Shown: piece after piece, positions 1 to 9,070 of the stretch
Numbering within the stretch: position 1 is the stretch's first letter
Layout of the letters: the number at the start of each line of letters is the position of its first letter
DNA from: Balamuthia mandrillaris
Taxonomy: Eukaryota > Discosea > Longamoebia > Balamuthiidae
DNA: 35,165 bases
Reading direction: 5' to 3'
Assembly: GCA_031835245.1 (NCBI GenBank)
Contig: JAVKOQ010000463.1
Span: forward strand, 1-35,165
Notes under the pieces: model-generated
What the model was told of the DNA's origin: nothing
What the model saw: the letters and a program-made list of their open reading frames with translations, nothing else
The model's database searches: none
Made by a program: the position numbers and the translations under genes

Positions 1-64
1 GCAGAGAGAGAGAGGAGCGAGGAGCGAGGAGCGAGGAGAGAAGAGAGAGCAGAGAGCAGAGAGC

Positions 65-97
<33 letters not shown>

Positions 98-148
98 GGG
101 ACTAAGAATGAGCTAGCAATGGAAGTGGTATTAAAAAAGAAAACAAAC
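1..148 (-). other. Intron of the AAA gene, with (CT)n tract, cut by the window edge
   Basis: The minus-strand donor GTTTGT lies at 148 directly after the GPSG codons. The rest reads as a long CT-rich tract in sense direction and reaches position 1 as CTCTCTGC, so the 3' splice site probably lies within a few bases beyond the edge. Confidence 0.6.
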
Positions 149-2466
149 CGGAAGGCCCAAAGAACAATAGCAAAATGCCGTTGCCATAAGAAATCACCTC
201 TTCGAAACCAAGTTCCTTTCGATGTTTCTTATAGAGTTCAAAACCGTGCACTGTGTCCATAATAAGTTTTTTGGCTTCATCCGGCAGAATAACTGTAAAA
301 GAGGTCGTTAATCAAAGGTCAAGACATACACTTTAAAGCCCTTAACCTTGATCAACATTCACTTTCGGAAAGTATGAGTGGGAGCCCTCCACTAGCTCAT
401 TGAATTCTGTGTCCAATCCAACGATGAAGTCGAGCATTCGCCTATCCAGTTCAACCTAGTGATGTGATTAGATAAGCACAGTTGCTAATGTAAACTACGT
501 GATTAATCAAAGAAAGAGTGAAACATTGACATTACCAGTACTCGCATAAGATCTCCACCCCAACTTTCAGTTAAACGAACTATACCCTCCCTCACCAAGG
601 TGCTTGCCTTGTAAAAGTATGGCCTCGCGCTTACTTCTTGTTCGAAGCCTTTGCAGAACAGCTGTGTCAATTGTCCTACAGTGAAGTTGGGGTCCATCCT
701 ATATATTTCTTGGCTGATAACTGCGCCCACCAACGCCAGTACTACCGACTACAATGTGACGTGTTTATTAAGTACGACAAAGAGAAGAAATGAGAGGAAA
801 TAGGCATGACGCTAACAATACCTTTTCGAATTCATCCATATTACATGCTTTGGCCAACCTCTCGAGACGGGGTAACCACTCTCCCGCCTCTTTTGTGGCA
901 GCCAATCGTTTCTCACACTTGGCCTGAGAGAGAGAGAGAGAGAGAGAGAGAGGGTTAGTTAATATCTGATTCTATTAAAGCACGGCAGCTGGCATTACCT
1001 TTAACATTCTTTCCTTGGCTCTGAACTCCCTCAGTTCGGTTTCCAGCTGAGAGCGGTCTCCGTAGGAAAAGTCGGACTCTGTCTGTTCCACTCTTCTTCT
1101 AATTTTCAGTTTCACACCTATCCATTTAATCTGCTCTCACCGGTTAGTGAACAAGCAAGCAACAAACATAAAGAGGTAAGAGAATAACCTGATCCTCCAG
1201 ATACTCAATATCCTTGGTGTAAGGCCGGATCTTGTCTGGGTCCTCCTCGTCTTCTTCAGTGGTCTCATCAGTTGTGTGCCCAAGTTGACGCTTTTTATCT
1301 AGCAGCGTTTCTTCACGCAGCAAGGTGAACAGGTCTTTCTCCAAAGTTTGTGGTTGGTCGACTTCATCTGGTTGTGTCTCCGAACCCGGAGCATGGAGGT
1401 TGCTTTCATTTGCCTCTTCCTCTTCCTGCTCATTGTAAACTGTCTGTTGCTGTGGTGTGGAGGAACTGACAGCTATATCCATGTCCTCCTCCTTGCTCTT
1501 CTTATCCTCAAGAGTCTCGTTGGATCTGGCTGTTTTTTCGTCTTTCTCTTCTTCAATGACATCGGCCAACTTGGTCTTATCTATTTTGAGCAGCTCAGAG
1601 GCAGTAAGTTGGGTGCCAGTGAGTGCAGCCAAGGTCTCGTGGCAGAGTTCCAGGTACTCGTTCTGCGTGGGATTTTGCTTGTCCGCATTGAAGAGGCCCT
1701 GGGTCAAATGGAGGCGAGTAGGACGAAGGAAGGCCACTCCCTCCTGGAAGGTCATGCCCGAGAAGTAAAGCATGGAATCGAAGCCGTAACGCCTGTCGGC
1801 GGTGCGGAAGCCTCTGAAGAAGTTGTTATTATTGCTGCCACCGCTTTCGCTAAGGCTGGTAGTGGTAGTGGGTCCTGTGCGAAACTCCTTCCCTGTGTGC
1901 AGTACTAGCAGGTAGATCAGCGCCTTCTTTTCGTTCTGCGTGAGTCCCAATTTGTGGGCTAACCGCTCCAACCGCGGCAGTAGAGGTGGCCGCCTGCCTT
2001 GCCTTTCCGCTTTGTCCTTAATTGTTGTTGGCTCGCGGGCTTCTTCCTCGGTCTCCGCCTTCTCCTTGTCTTTAGCCTCGGTGGTGGTAGTGACAGCGTT
2101 GCCACCGGAGGAAGGCTTATCGCCGATAGGAAGGTGTTGTCGGAGCTTGGCGTCCAGCAGGCACTCCGTGGCATGGACAAGGGCCTCTAGTGTTGCCACG
2201 CTTTCGTCGATCTTGCTCTTTTCCGTTCTTTGCTTGCGCTCCTTCAATAGCTGTCCGCCTTCCTGCAAAGACAACAGCTGCACCCCGCAGAGCTGCTTTT
2301 TGAGCCACAGTAAAGTGTCATAGGAGTTGAGGTAGTCCAGATCGTCCGTGAAGGGAAGGTTTGGATCCAGCTTGCTCAGCCGTTCTTTTACAGTCTCCGT
2401 TAGCAGGTCTCTTATCCCGCTAATGCTCTCTTTCACACATCGTAACCATTCTGTCTCACTCTCCAT
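149..2466 (-). CDS. AAA-family ATPase, N-terminal part (gene runs off the left edge)
   Basis: Six exons in descending order: 2466-1189, 1130-999, 923-822, 748-536, 455-347, 292-149. All introns are GT-AG, 54-80 nt, and the phases agree. The first exon gives about 426 residues with a helical section near residue 165 (LERLAHKLGLTQNEKKAL) that resembles the helical region ahead of AAA modules, then an acidic Glu/Asp-rich stretch. The last visible exon reads YGNGILLLFFGPSG, the start of a Walker A P-loop (GPSGTGKT in the family). An intron splits the codon after GPS, so the rest of the ATPase domain lies outside the window. AAA proteins use ATP to remodel proteins; the substrate cannot be told from this part. 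The start is the first ATG of the open exon. AAA membership is fairly secure, subfamily unknown. Confidence 0.72.
925..952 (-). repeat. (CT)n tract at a 3' splice site, AAA gene intron 2
   Basis: A pure CT run in sense direction ends directly at the CAG acceptor, so the microsatellite is the polypyrimidine tract itself. Confidence 0.85.
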
Positions 2467-2560
2467 TTCCGGGTTGGTGGCTAGGGTAAGACGGCAAACG
2501 GGGGAAGGTAGCTACCGGCTTCGCTAGAAGTTGGAAAGAATGACAAATGCAATAGATAAC

Positions 2561-2570
2561 TTTTTTTATA
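2561..2570 (-). promoter_or_regulatory. TATA-like box of the AAA gene
   Basis: TATAAAAAAA on the minus strand, about 95 bases upstream of the AAA start codon, in an otherwise non-coding divergent spacer (2467-2914). Position and sequence only; no transcript start is known. Confidence 0.35.
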
Positions 2571-2865
2571 GGCACGGCTTTCACCAAACAAATGGCGGAG
2601 TAACAGCAATTTTTTTTTTTCGGTGCAGCATTTGCCATTGCACAACGACCATTTAATAAACAACGCACCCGAAGGAGGAACAGCCAATCCATCGCTTCGT
2701 GCTGCTTCCAACGGCGGTAGGCAATAACAGCGAAACCAGCGAAAAGGCAGTGGCTTCCCTCACATCTTTTTTGTTCCTTGTTATTCAGCTGGTTCTGCCC
2801 TCTGATCTTCGAAGTTTTCACATCCCATGACACCAAATACTTGGGTGTCGGGGCTGTGTGAAAAC

Positions 2866-2873
2866 TATTTAAG
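2866..2873 (+). promoter_or_regulatory. TATA-like box of the HTH gene
   Basis: TATTTAAG sits 42 bases upstream of the plus-strand ATG at 2915, followed by a pyrimidine-rich segment suited to transcription initiation. This would give a very short leader. Confidence 0.3.
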
Positions 2874-2914
2874 CAACCGCTTCGCTCTCTCCAGTCGTAT
2901 CCCACAACCCATAC

Positions 2915-3379
2915 ATGTCACAAACAACTCCCTCTGACACTACTACTACCACTGCCCCACAACTAAGAGAACCCACCGAAGATCTGCACTACATCGCCCC
3001 CACGGAGCTGGTCGAGCGCTATGGCGTCTCCCTCAGTGGCCTGGCCAAGTGGCACAAAGAGGGCAAGGTGGCGGCCCTCCGCACGCCAGGCGGGCACCGC
3101 CGCTACGCGGCAGAGCACGTTAGACAGCTTCTTGGCCTCCCCGCCGCAGCAAGAAGACAAAGAAAGATTGTACTTTGGTTAGAGAGACTTTGTTGTTTCT
3201 TTCAAATCAAAAGAATGTCAAGTCTTTACAAGAAAAAAGGTTGGTGTGGAAGAAGAGAGTTAAACGCAGATGGAGTGAAGAATTCTGCAAAGGAAGACAT
3301 GCATATGCATGTCCCACCGAACAATGCCTCTTCAAGGCAAACAAATGAGTGGACATTTATCCAGACACTCTCTCTCTGA
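2915..3379 (+). CDS. Solo MerR-like HTH of IS607-type transposase (TnpA N-domain), no recombinase domain
   Basis: The open frame encodes 154 residues. Residues 25-74 are a clear MerR/IS607 TnpA winged-helix domain: an LVERYGVSLSGLAKW helix-turn-helix, then the hallmark KVAALRTPGGHRRY wing. In IS607 TnpA this domain is followed by a serine-recombinase domain (YARVS motif); here it stops after RRQRKIVL and the DNA turns AT-rich and unrelated. An alternative model splices 3169-3221 (GTACTT...CAAG, 53 nt, at the local minimum intron size) and ends at a TGA at 3346-3348, which removes the 23-base overlap with the convergent neighbour. The HTH portion is GC-rich like host exons. It is either a transposase relic or a DNA-binding protein captured by the host. 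The domain call is strong; the gene end is uncertain. Confidence 0.6.
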   Translation: MSQTTPSDTTTTTAPQLREPTEDLHYIAPTELVERYGVSLSGLAKWHKEGKVAALRTPGGHRRYAAEHVRQLLGLPAAARRQRKIVLWLERLCCFFQIKRMSSLYKKKGWCGRRELNADGVKNSAKEDMHMHVPPNNASSRQTNEWTFIQTLSL

Positions 3380-3891
3380 TCTTATCGCCGAGGTCCTGTG
3401 CTGTTCTCTTGATGTCAACGGTGTCCATCTTTCTGAGTTGCATCAAGTTCTCGTTCAGGTCAACCAACATGTTGGCAATGTTCTCCTGGATAGCGTCCTC
3501 GATTGTTCTCCTTATTCTGCCCTTGAACAGCTTAATACCAGTGTTGTAGAGCATGCTAAACACAAAAAAGCAAGTGGAAGCTGTCAGTGAATGCCTCAGC
3601 TTAGAATATGTGCACAACGGCGTACTTACTCGTGCTGAGTTCCTTCGAGTCTCAAAGAGAGCTTGTTGATCACGCAAGCCACATTGGCTACGTCGAAGAT
3701 GTTCTTGGTCTTGGAAGAAGTCTGGAGCCTAATATCAATGTCCATACCACGTCCGCCGACGTCGATCAAGGCTTTGCCGGACTCCTCCACCCTGGGGAAC
3801 GTCTTGTGGTGGAAGTAGATGTCAGCGGGCGGGGTGTGAATGTTAATGTTGCGCCTGCATTTGCGGAGGTAGTGCCTCGGTTAGATCGTTC

Positions 3892-3937
<46 letters not shown>

Positions 3938-5950
3938 CGAACAATTTCAGCACAAGGGTCTGGATGCTTCCAGCATGAAGAGGATCCTTGGGATCATAAA
4001 GGTCGAATGAAGTCCTGCCATGATTCTCCATGACAATGTCGTAGGGCAACACATCCTTCAACCTGAGAATGAGTCCCTCCAACCTGAAGGCCATCTTGTC
4101 ATTCTCGGTCTGCATCACAGGAAGAGGAATCCTCATCTTTTCGACGATTGAAGTAAGGATAATGATCTTCAACTGGTTAAGAGCCTCTGGCTTCCATTGA
4201 ATGCGGCCACGTTCGTCAAGGATGAGGTCCTGTGCCAATCTCCTCAAGTCCTGGAAGCAACAAAAACAACGGAGAAAAACTGGGTAAGAAACCAGTAAAA
4301 AAAAAACAGCAGAAAACTTAAACTTGAGTGGTACCTTTTGAAGCTTGAGAATAAGAGGATCAGCGCCGACTCTCTGAACCATGTCTCTGCTCTCTCCAAC
4401 GATCTGCCTCAAGTTGTCTCGAATGAGGAGGTTTGTGTCGTTCCTGTAGAGCAATTCGCGACCTCGAACCATGAGGTCCTTGCCCTCCTGAATCACAGCT
4501 TCTGTGCTGTCACGAGATTCCAACCTCTCTGGTTCGCGGAGGATGTTGAGGAGGTAGTGCCTGAGGTCATGCCAGTAGTCTCTCATTCCCTCGCTCTTGC
4601 TCATGAGATCGCTGGTCTCCTTGACGTGGAAGATGAGAGGGTCCAGAGCCCTGTGTCCCGCGAATTCCTCAAAGAGCTCCTTGGATAACATGCTGACTCT
4701 GTCCAGGTGCTCGCTCCTCTTGATGTCCATGGTGGTAGCTTTGAGTCGTTCTTGTCCCCTGGCTCTCACTTCCGTCAGCATCTCGTTCATGACGGTAAAT
4801 AAACCAAGAAGCTCTTGGATGGCTCGTTTGGTGCGTTCTCTGCTGTTGATGTCCCTCATGATTCTGATGAATCGGTGCATCAATTCGTCCTTCTCTTGTT
4901 CGGTGAACTTCATGCTCGTCTTGCCTTCCTTGGCATCCAACGCGATCTTGCTAACTGACTCGGTGACTTGGGAGACCTTGTCTTTGGCCTTCTCCATATC
5001 TAGTGAGGGGAATTAGCAACGCGTATGGGGAAGGCAAAGACATAAAAGGCAACGTACCGTGCTCAGTAGTCATGGCCCTCCAGCCTTCCTTGACTTCTTG
5101 GCGGACTTCTTGGGAGCCGGATTCGACCTTGCCCTCGAGTACGTGCCAGAAGAAGGCAATGAGGTCACCAATGCTTCTTCTGAAAGAGGATGAGGTCGCC
5201 AGTTCGAGGCCCAGCAATTGAGCGGCCTTCATCAACTGGGCGCCCCTCTCACGCACTTTGCGGGTCTCCTCAGATTCAACTAGTCCGGCCGCTCCGCCTC
5301 TAGATATGGTGGATTGCATTCATTCATTGGAAATAAATGAATTGGTGGCTATTGGTAAGAACAACGCCGGAGAAGGGACCAAAGCCTGGAATCGAAGAAG
5401 AAACTACATACCTGGAAGCAAAGTCCTTCTCCCTCAGCTCCTGGGTGGCGAGCTTGGATTCGCGCCAGAGCCTCTGCAGCTTCTCGTCCCTGTTCCTCTC
5501 GAGAATGAGTCTCTCGGCATCGGTCATGACGCGCTCTGCATCTTCGATGATTCTCTCGCCCTCTCGGGTGAGGCCCTCGGTCTGGGCGATGGTCTTGGTG
5601 TCCTCAAGAGCGATCTTGGCTTCCTCGAGGCCCTCCGTCATGTCGCGGTTGGTGGGAAGCTCTCCTTTCTTCAAAAACTCAGTCATTCTGGCAAATCGTC
5701 CTCTTCTTCTTTTCTCGGATTCTACCCAACGAGGTTTGTCGTAAACTTCTTCGCGCTCGTCCCAGTGGTACTTGTGGCCGTGTTCTTCCGCTTTTCTACG
5801 GTCTCTTTCTCTGGCGAGGTCTTCGTGTCGTTCGCGTTCCAATCGGTTTCTTACTTGCTCCTCGGTGTGTCTCTTGTCCCAAGGAGTTCTGGTGGTTGTT
5901 TTTCTGTCTGACTTGATCAGTCCTTCTCCTGGAGTGTAGTAATCAGACAT
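3357..5950 (-). CDS. HAM1-like / DUF5923-like (TULIP-type) protein
   Basis: Six exons: 5950-5412, 5299-5058, 4999-4335, 4250-3943, 3854-3630, 3555-3357; spliced length 2178 nt, 725 residues, phases consistent. The N-terminal third is charged and helical (long Arg/Glu/Lys heptads, an SDYYTPGEG start). The middle has DPLIFHVKETSDLM, and later come RIPLPVMQTENDKMAFRLEG and VLPYDIVMENHG, followed by a beta-rich part (RNINIHTPPADIYFHHKTFP). This order resembles fungal HAM1-like/DUF5923 proteins, which are thought to have a lipid-binding TULIP fold; I know the family only from memory. There is no signal peptide or membrane segment, so it is probably cytosolic or peripheral on membranes. The intron at 3855-3942 carries a (CT)n tract. 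Exon structure is well supported, family name moderate. Confidence 0.6.
3895..3930 (-). repeat. (CT)n tract in intron 4 of the HAM1-like gene
   Basis: A long sense-strand CT run lies between the donor GTTCGT (3942) and the acceptor GCAG (3855). Confidence 0.85.
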
Positions 5951-6592
5951 CCGATATAACAGCGTTAGAGCGAGGATGCGCCTAGTAAAGAATATTGGTT
6001 TTCAATTCTTTGCGCACAATGGTAGGCTTTGCAAAGGATTGGAGAGGAGGGACATCAATGGGGCAATGTACCTTTCTTAGCTGCTTCGGTGTAGCTGCTG
6101 CTAGCAAGGAAATTATATAAAAAACAAAAACAAAAAAATGCAAAAAACTGCGATACAAAGCTTGGAGTTGTTCTTGTTTGTTGTTTTGAAGCGAGATGAT
6201 TGAAAGAGCAGCGTCGTTGCAAGCATTTTATATGCAGTTGGGCTGGGCCTGTAATGCGCCTCGCCCTCTGATTTCTTTGGGCGTGCAATCAGTTTTCCCT
6301 CCGCAGGAATTCAGTTTTCCTTCCGACTTTCATCCTCTTCCCCGTCAAATTTTTCTGCTCTGCAGCTGCTCTCCTCCCTTGCTGCCGCCACCTCTGCACT
6401 GGCCTCCTCCTTCCTTTCACCCTTCTCCGCTGAGTGGAGTGGGTCCCCGCAGCGCCATTATAGCGTTTTACCTCCTTCACCAATCACATTCGTCGGTCTG
6501 CCGCCAATGTTCATCCTACCAGAGAAACATCAATTGTATTTCCCTACGGAAAAAAAAAGTGGAGATTAGCCACAGGGTGAGTGGCAAAAGTG

Positions 6593-6596
<4 letters not shown>

Positions 6597-6631
<35 letters not shown>

Positions 6632-6700
6632 GGCAACAGAAAGCGAGCTGGGACGTTTGCCCATAATTCAGTGTACAACCTCTTTTTCTCCTCTAACGGT

Positions 6701-6734
<34 letters not shown>
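6597..6734 (-). repeat. Two (CT)n tracts in the PDI / HAM1-like spacer
   Basis: GA runs on the plus strand at about 6597-6627 and 6704-6734. They are CT in the direction of both flanking genes but not in an identified intron. Confidence 0.8.
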
Positions 6735-6735
<1 letters not shown>

Positions 6736-6860
6736 GAACGAGGGAGGGAGGAAGAGAGATGGCGTCTGGAGGGGAGCTCAAAGGCAAAATAAGAGGAAAG
6801 AACAGGAACCCCTGTGGGGAGTTGACGTTTGTGTTTGTAGCCGTGATAAACAAGAGGTAT

Positions 6861-6866
6861 TTTATT
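6861..6866 (-). terminator. AATAAA poly(A) signal of the PDI gene
   Basis: AATAAA on the minus strand, 83 bases past the PDI stop codon. An intron with donor GTACGT at the very end of the coding region (acceptor GATACAG near 6903) is possible and would replace the last residues by HKF before a stop. Confidence 0.45.
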
Positions 6867-6948
6867 GAAGTAGGAGGAAAAGCGCTTAGAACTTGTGGCT
6901 GTATCAAAAAAAAATTAGCAAGCAAGAAGGCCCATTTTTAAAAAAAAA

Positions 6949-8790
6949 TTAAAAAACGTACGTGGCATGTTTCTTGATGAAGGTGACAAAGTCGTCTACC
7001 TCCCTGTTGCCGTTGTAAGAAATGGGCTCGCCGCCAGCAGGAACGAAAAAGATTGTCGGGAAGCCGGAAACTGGGAACTTGGATCTTGGCCAGTCGTTGG
7101 CAGTAGCGTCAATCTTAGCGATGGTGAGGGTATTGATATCCTTCAGTTTCTCACCGAGTTGGTCGTACTTGGGTGCCAAAGACTTGCAGTGACCACACCA
7201 GGGAGCATAGAATTCAATGAGGATGTCCTTCTCCGGGCTGAGTATTTTTGCAACAAATATGTTTCAGCGTTAAGACAAAAAGGAACAGTAACGCAAAGGC
7301 AACTGAAAACGACATACGTGACAATCTGGTCGAAATTTTCGCCAACAACAACTGTGACTGGACCATCGTTGGACTCAGGAATAGGTTCGGACTTGATTGC
7401 GGGCTTCACCTTGCCATCAAGCACGTCCTGAACAAACTTCTTCACGCTTTCAACTAAGAGGAAAGAGGTTAATTGTGCCTGCAGATCCCCAAATATAAAA
7501 ATACGTACTGCCGAACTCCCCAGTGAACTTATATTTGAGGTCGTTCTTCTCTACAAGGACAACAACCTTATCGTTCGGTTGAGCATAATCAGCGGCCATG
7601 TTCCTATGAAGAGAGGAAGAGCATGAGGAAAAATAATCTACAAAGTCGGGGGATTGCACGTACAAGGCAGAATAACCAGCCACAACTTTTCCAACAAAGG
7701 TCTGGGCCACCTTGGCCAATCGCCTGACATAGTAGGCAGTTTGCTTGACGTTGACAGTGTGGTCAACATCAAAGTAGAAGCGAAGCAAGGGCAGACCGGA
7801 CTTCTGGTACTTGTCAGCATTTCTGGCAGTGATTTCGTCCTACAAAGGAATCCACTCGCGTTGAGCATAGGGTCCGGACGGTCCGAAAAGGCAGAGAGAG
7901 AGAGAGAGAGAGAGAGGAGGAGAATGGAAACATACGGCCAAAGGAAGACTGTTCACGCGCAGCCATTTCAAGAGAGTGTCCGTTGATCCATCTTCAGAGT
8001 AAACAGCGGCATCTTCGTCCTTTTTGTAGACAACAACAGCATTGCTATGACCAATGGTAGCGGCAAGACTAAAAAGAGAGCAACGATTACAAGTTAACGC
8101 TTGTAAAGGGAACTTCTTTTCAAAGAGAGGAAATGGAGTGAAGACGCACCTGGAGTCAGTGACTTGGGCAAAGCTGAAGTCCTCGCGGTTGGCGTTAGCA
8201 ACGGAAGTGAAGGTGTTCAATCCAGAGGAACCTTCGGAGTAGAAGGCTACCACAGCAGGGACGTTGGAAGCGACAAACTTGTCGAAGGCTTCCTTCGTGT
8301 CCAAGACTTTGGAGGCGGGTCCAGCTTGCTTCTTCATGTAATTGACAATGGCGTCCTCGGTCCTACCGCCAGTGTAGGGCGCGGGCTCGGCTCCTTTCCT
8401 GAAGACCTTGAGTGTAGGGTAGCCGGTCACTCCGTACCTGTCACCCAGCTCTCTCTCCTCGGTGGCATCCACCTTGGCCAAGGGGATGGGCGGGTCGTTG
8501 TTTTTCAATGTTTGGGCGGCCTTTTCATACTCGGGAGCCAGCCTTCACAACAAAAAACAAAATTAACGGTTAAGAACAGGCAGGTCGCATACATGCTTGA
8601 GTACGTACTTCTTGCAGTGACCGCACCAGGGAGCGTAAAACTCCACCAAAATAATGTCTTGGTTGTTCACCACTTCATCAAAGTTGTCCTTTGTGAGGGT
8701 GATTACGGCCTCTTCCTCAGCGAAGGAGGCAGACGCAATAAATAAGGCGACCAACACCGAAATCAACACGGAAACTTGCTTCATTGTCAC
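6949..8790 (-). CDS. PDI: Protein disulfide isomerase, two CGHC domains
   Basis: Seven exons: 8790-8609, 8542-8150, 8068-7936, 7839-7664, 7603-7509, 7453-7318, 7237-6949; 1404 nt, 467 residues, every junction in frame. Residues 1-24 form a signal peptide (hydrophobic core, then SFA|EEE). Thioredoxin domain a has APWCGHCKK (CGHC at 56-59) and domain a' has APWCGHCKS (386-389), each with the downstream cis-proline segment ([15 protein letters not shown]). Two redox-inactive b-type domains lie between. This a-b-b'-a' layout is that of ER oxidoreductases that form and shuffle disulfides. Unusually, the C-terminus reads HATYVF, with no KDEL-like retention signal in either possible 3' splice form. 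Introns are 55-96 nt; that at 7840-7935 holds a (CT)n tract. An ER-stress element lies upstream. Confidence 0.95.
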
Positions 8791-9018
8791 AGAGGAGGCG
8801 GGTGGGGGGGTTTGTCGGTCCGTCTCAGACGTGACTCAGTGATGGAGTAGTGGGGGGAGTAGTGGTGGTGGAGGTGGAAGGGAGAGAAGAAAGGTTTGCA
8901 GGAATGCGATGGAAGACGAGTGACAAAAGAAAATAAAATAAAGAGGGGTGGTGGGTGGGTGGGGGGGATGGTGCCAAAAATAAAATAAAAAGGGGGGGCG
9001 GAGAATTAGGGGTTGCAA

Positions 9019-9037
9019 CGTGGCCCAATAGGATTGG
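9019..9037 (-). promoter_or_regulatory. Perfect ERSE overlapping an ERSE-II, upstream of PDI
   Basis: The minus strand reads CCAATCCTATTGGGCCACG: CCAAT, nine bases, CCACG, the exact mammalian ER stress response element. ATTGG-G-CCACG inside it matches ERSE-II and shares the CCACG half. It lies 229 bases upstream of the PDI start codon, in the PDI orientation, in the 280-base gap after ADA2. In animals NF-Y and ATF6/XBP1 bind these sites; whether this organism has such a circuit is unknown. Confidence 0.5.
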
Positions 9038-9070
9038 GCGTTTATTTCCGAAGGGTAGATCATATCAAGA

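Larger units (their letters stand above)
5951..6948 (-). promoter_or_regulatory. Spacer with promoter and probable 5'-UTR intron of the HAM1-like gene
   Basis: No convincing protein is encoded here. A minus-strand intron fits 5982-6071 (GTACAT...TTTACTAG, 90 nt) just ahead of the start codon. A TATATAA box lies at 6113-6119 and a second TATAAA-like motif near 6226. Two (GA)n tracts (about 6597-6627 and 6704-6734) and a T/A-run region near 6910-6955 fill the rest. The PDI poly(A) signal lies at its right end. Confidence 0.4.

Noticed and set aside
1348-1908. Plus-strand frame of 186 codons opposite the AAA gene's first exon
   Set aside because: It is the antisense shadow of a longer exon whose frame continues correctly through five further splices.
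3608-4033. Plus-strand frame of 141 codons with an Arg-Glu run
   Set aside because: It crosses exons and a (GA)n intron of the minus-strand HAM1-like gene; the Arg-Glu run is just the microsatellite.
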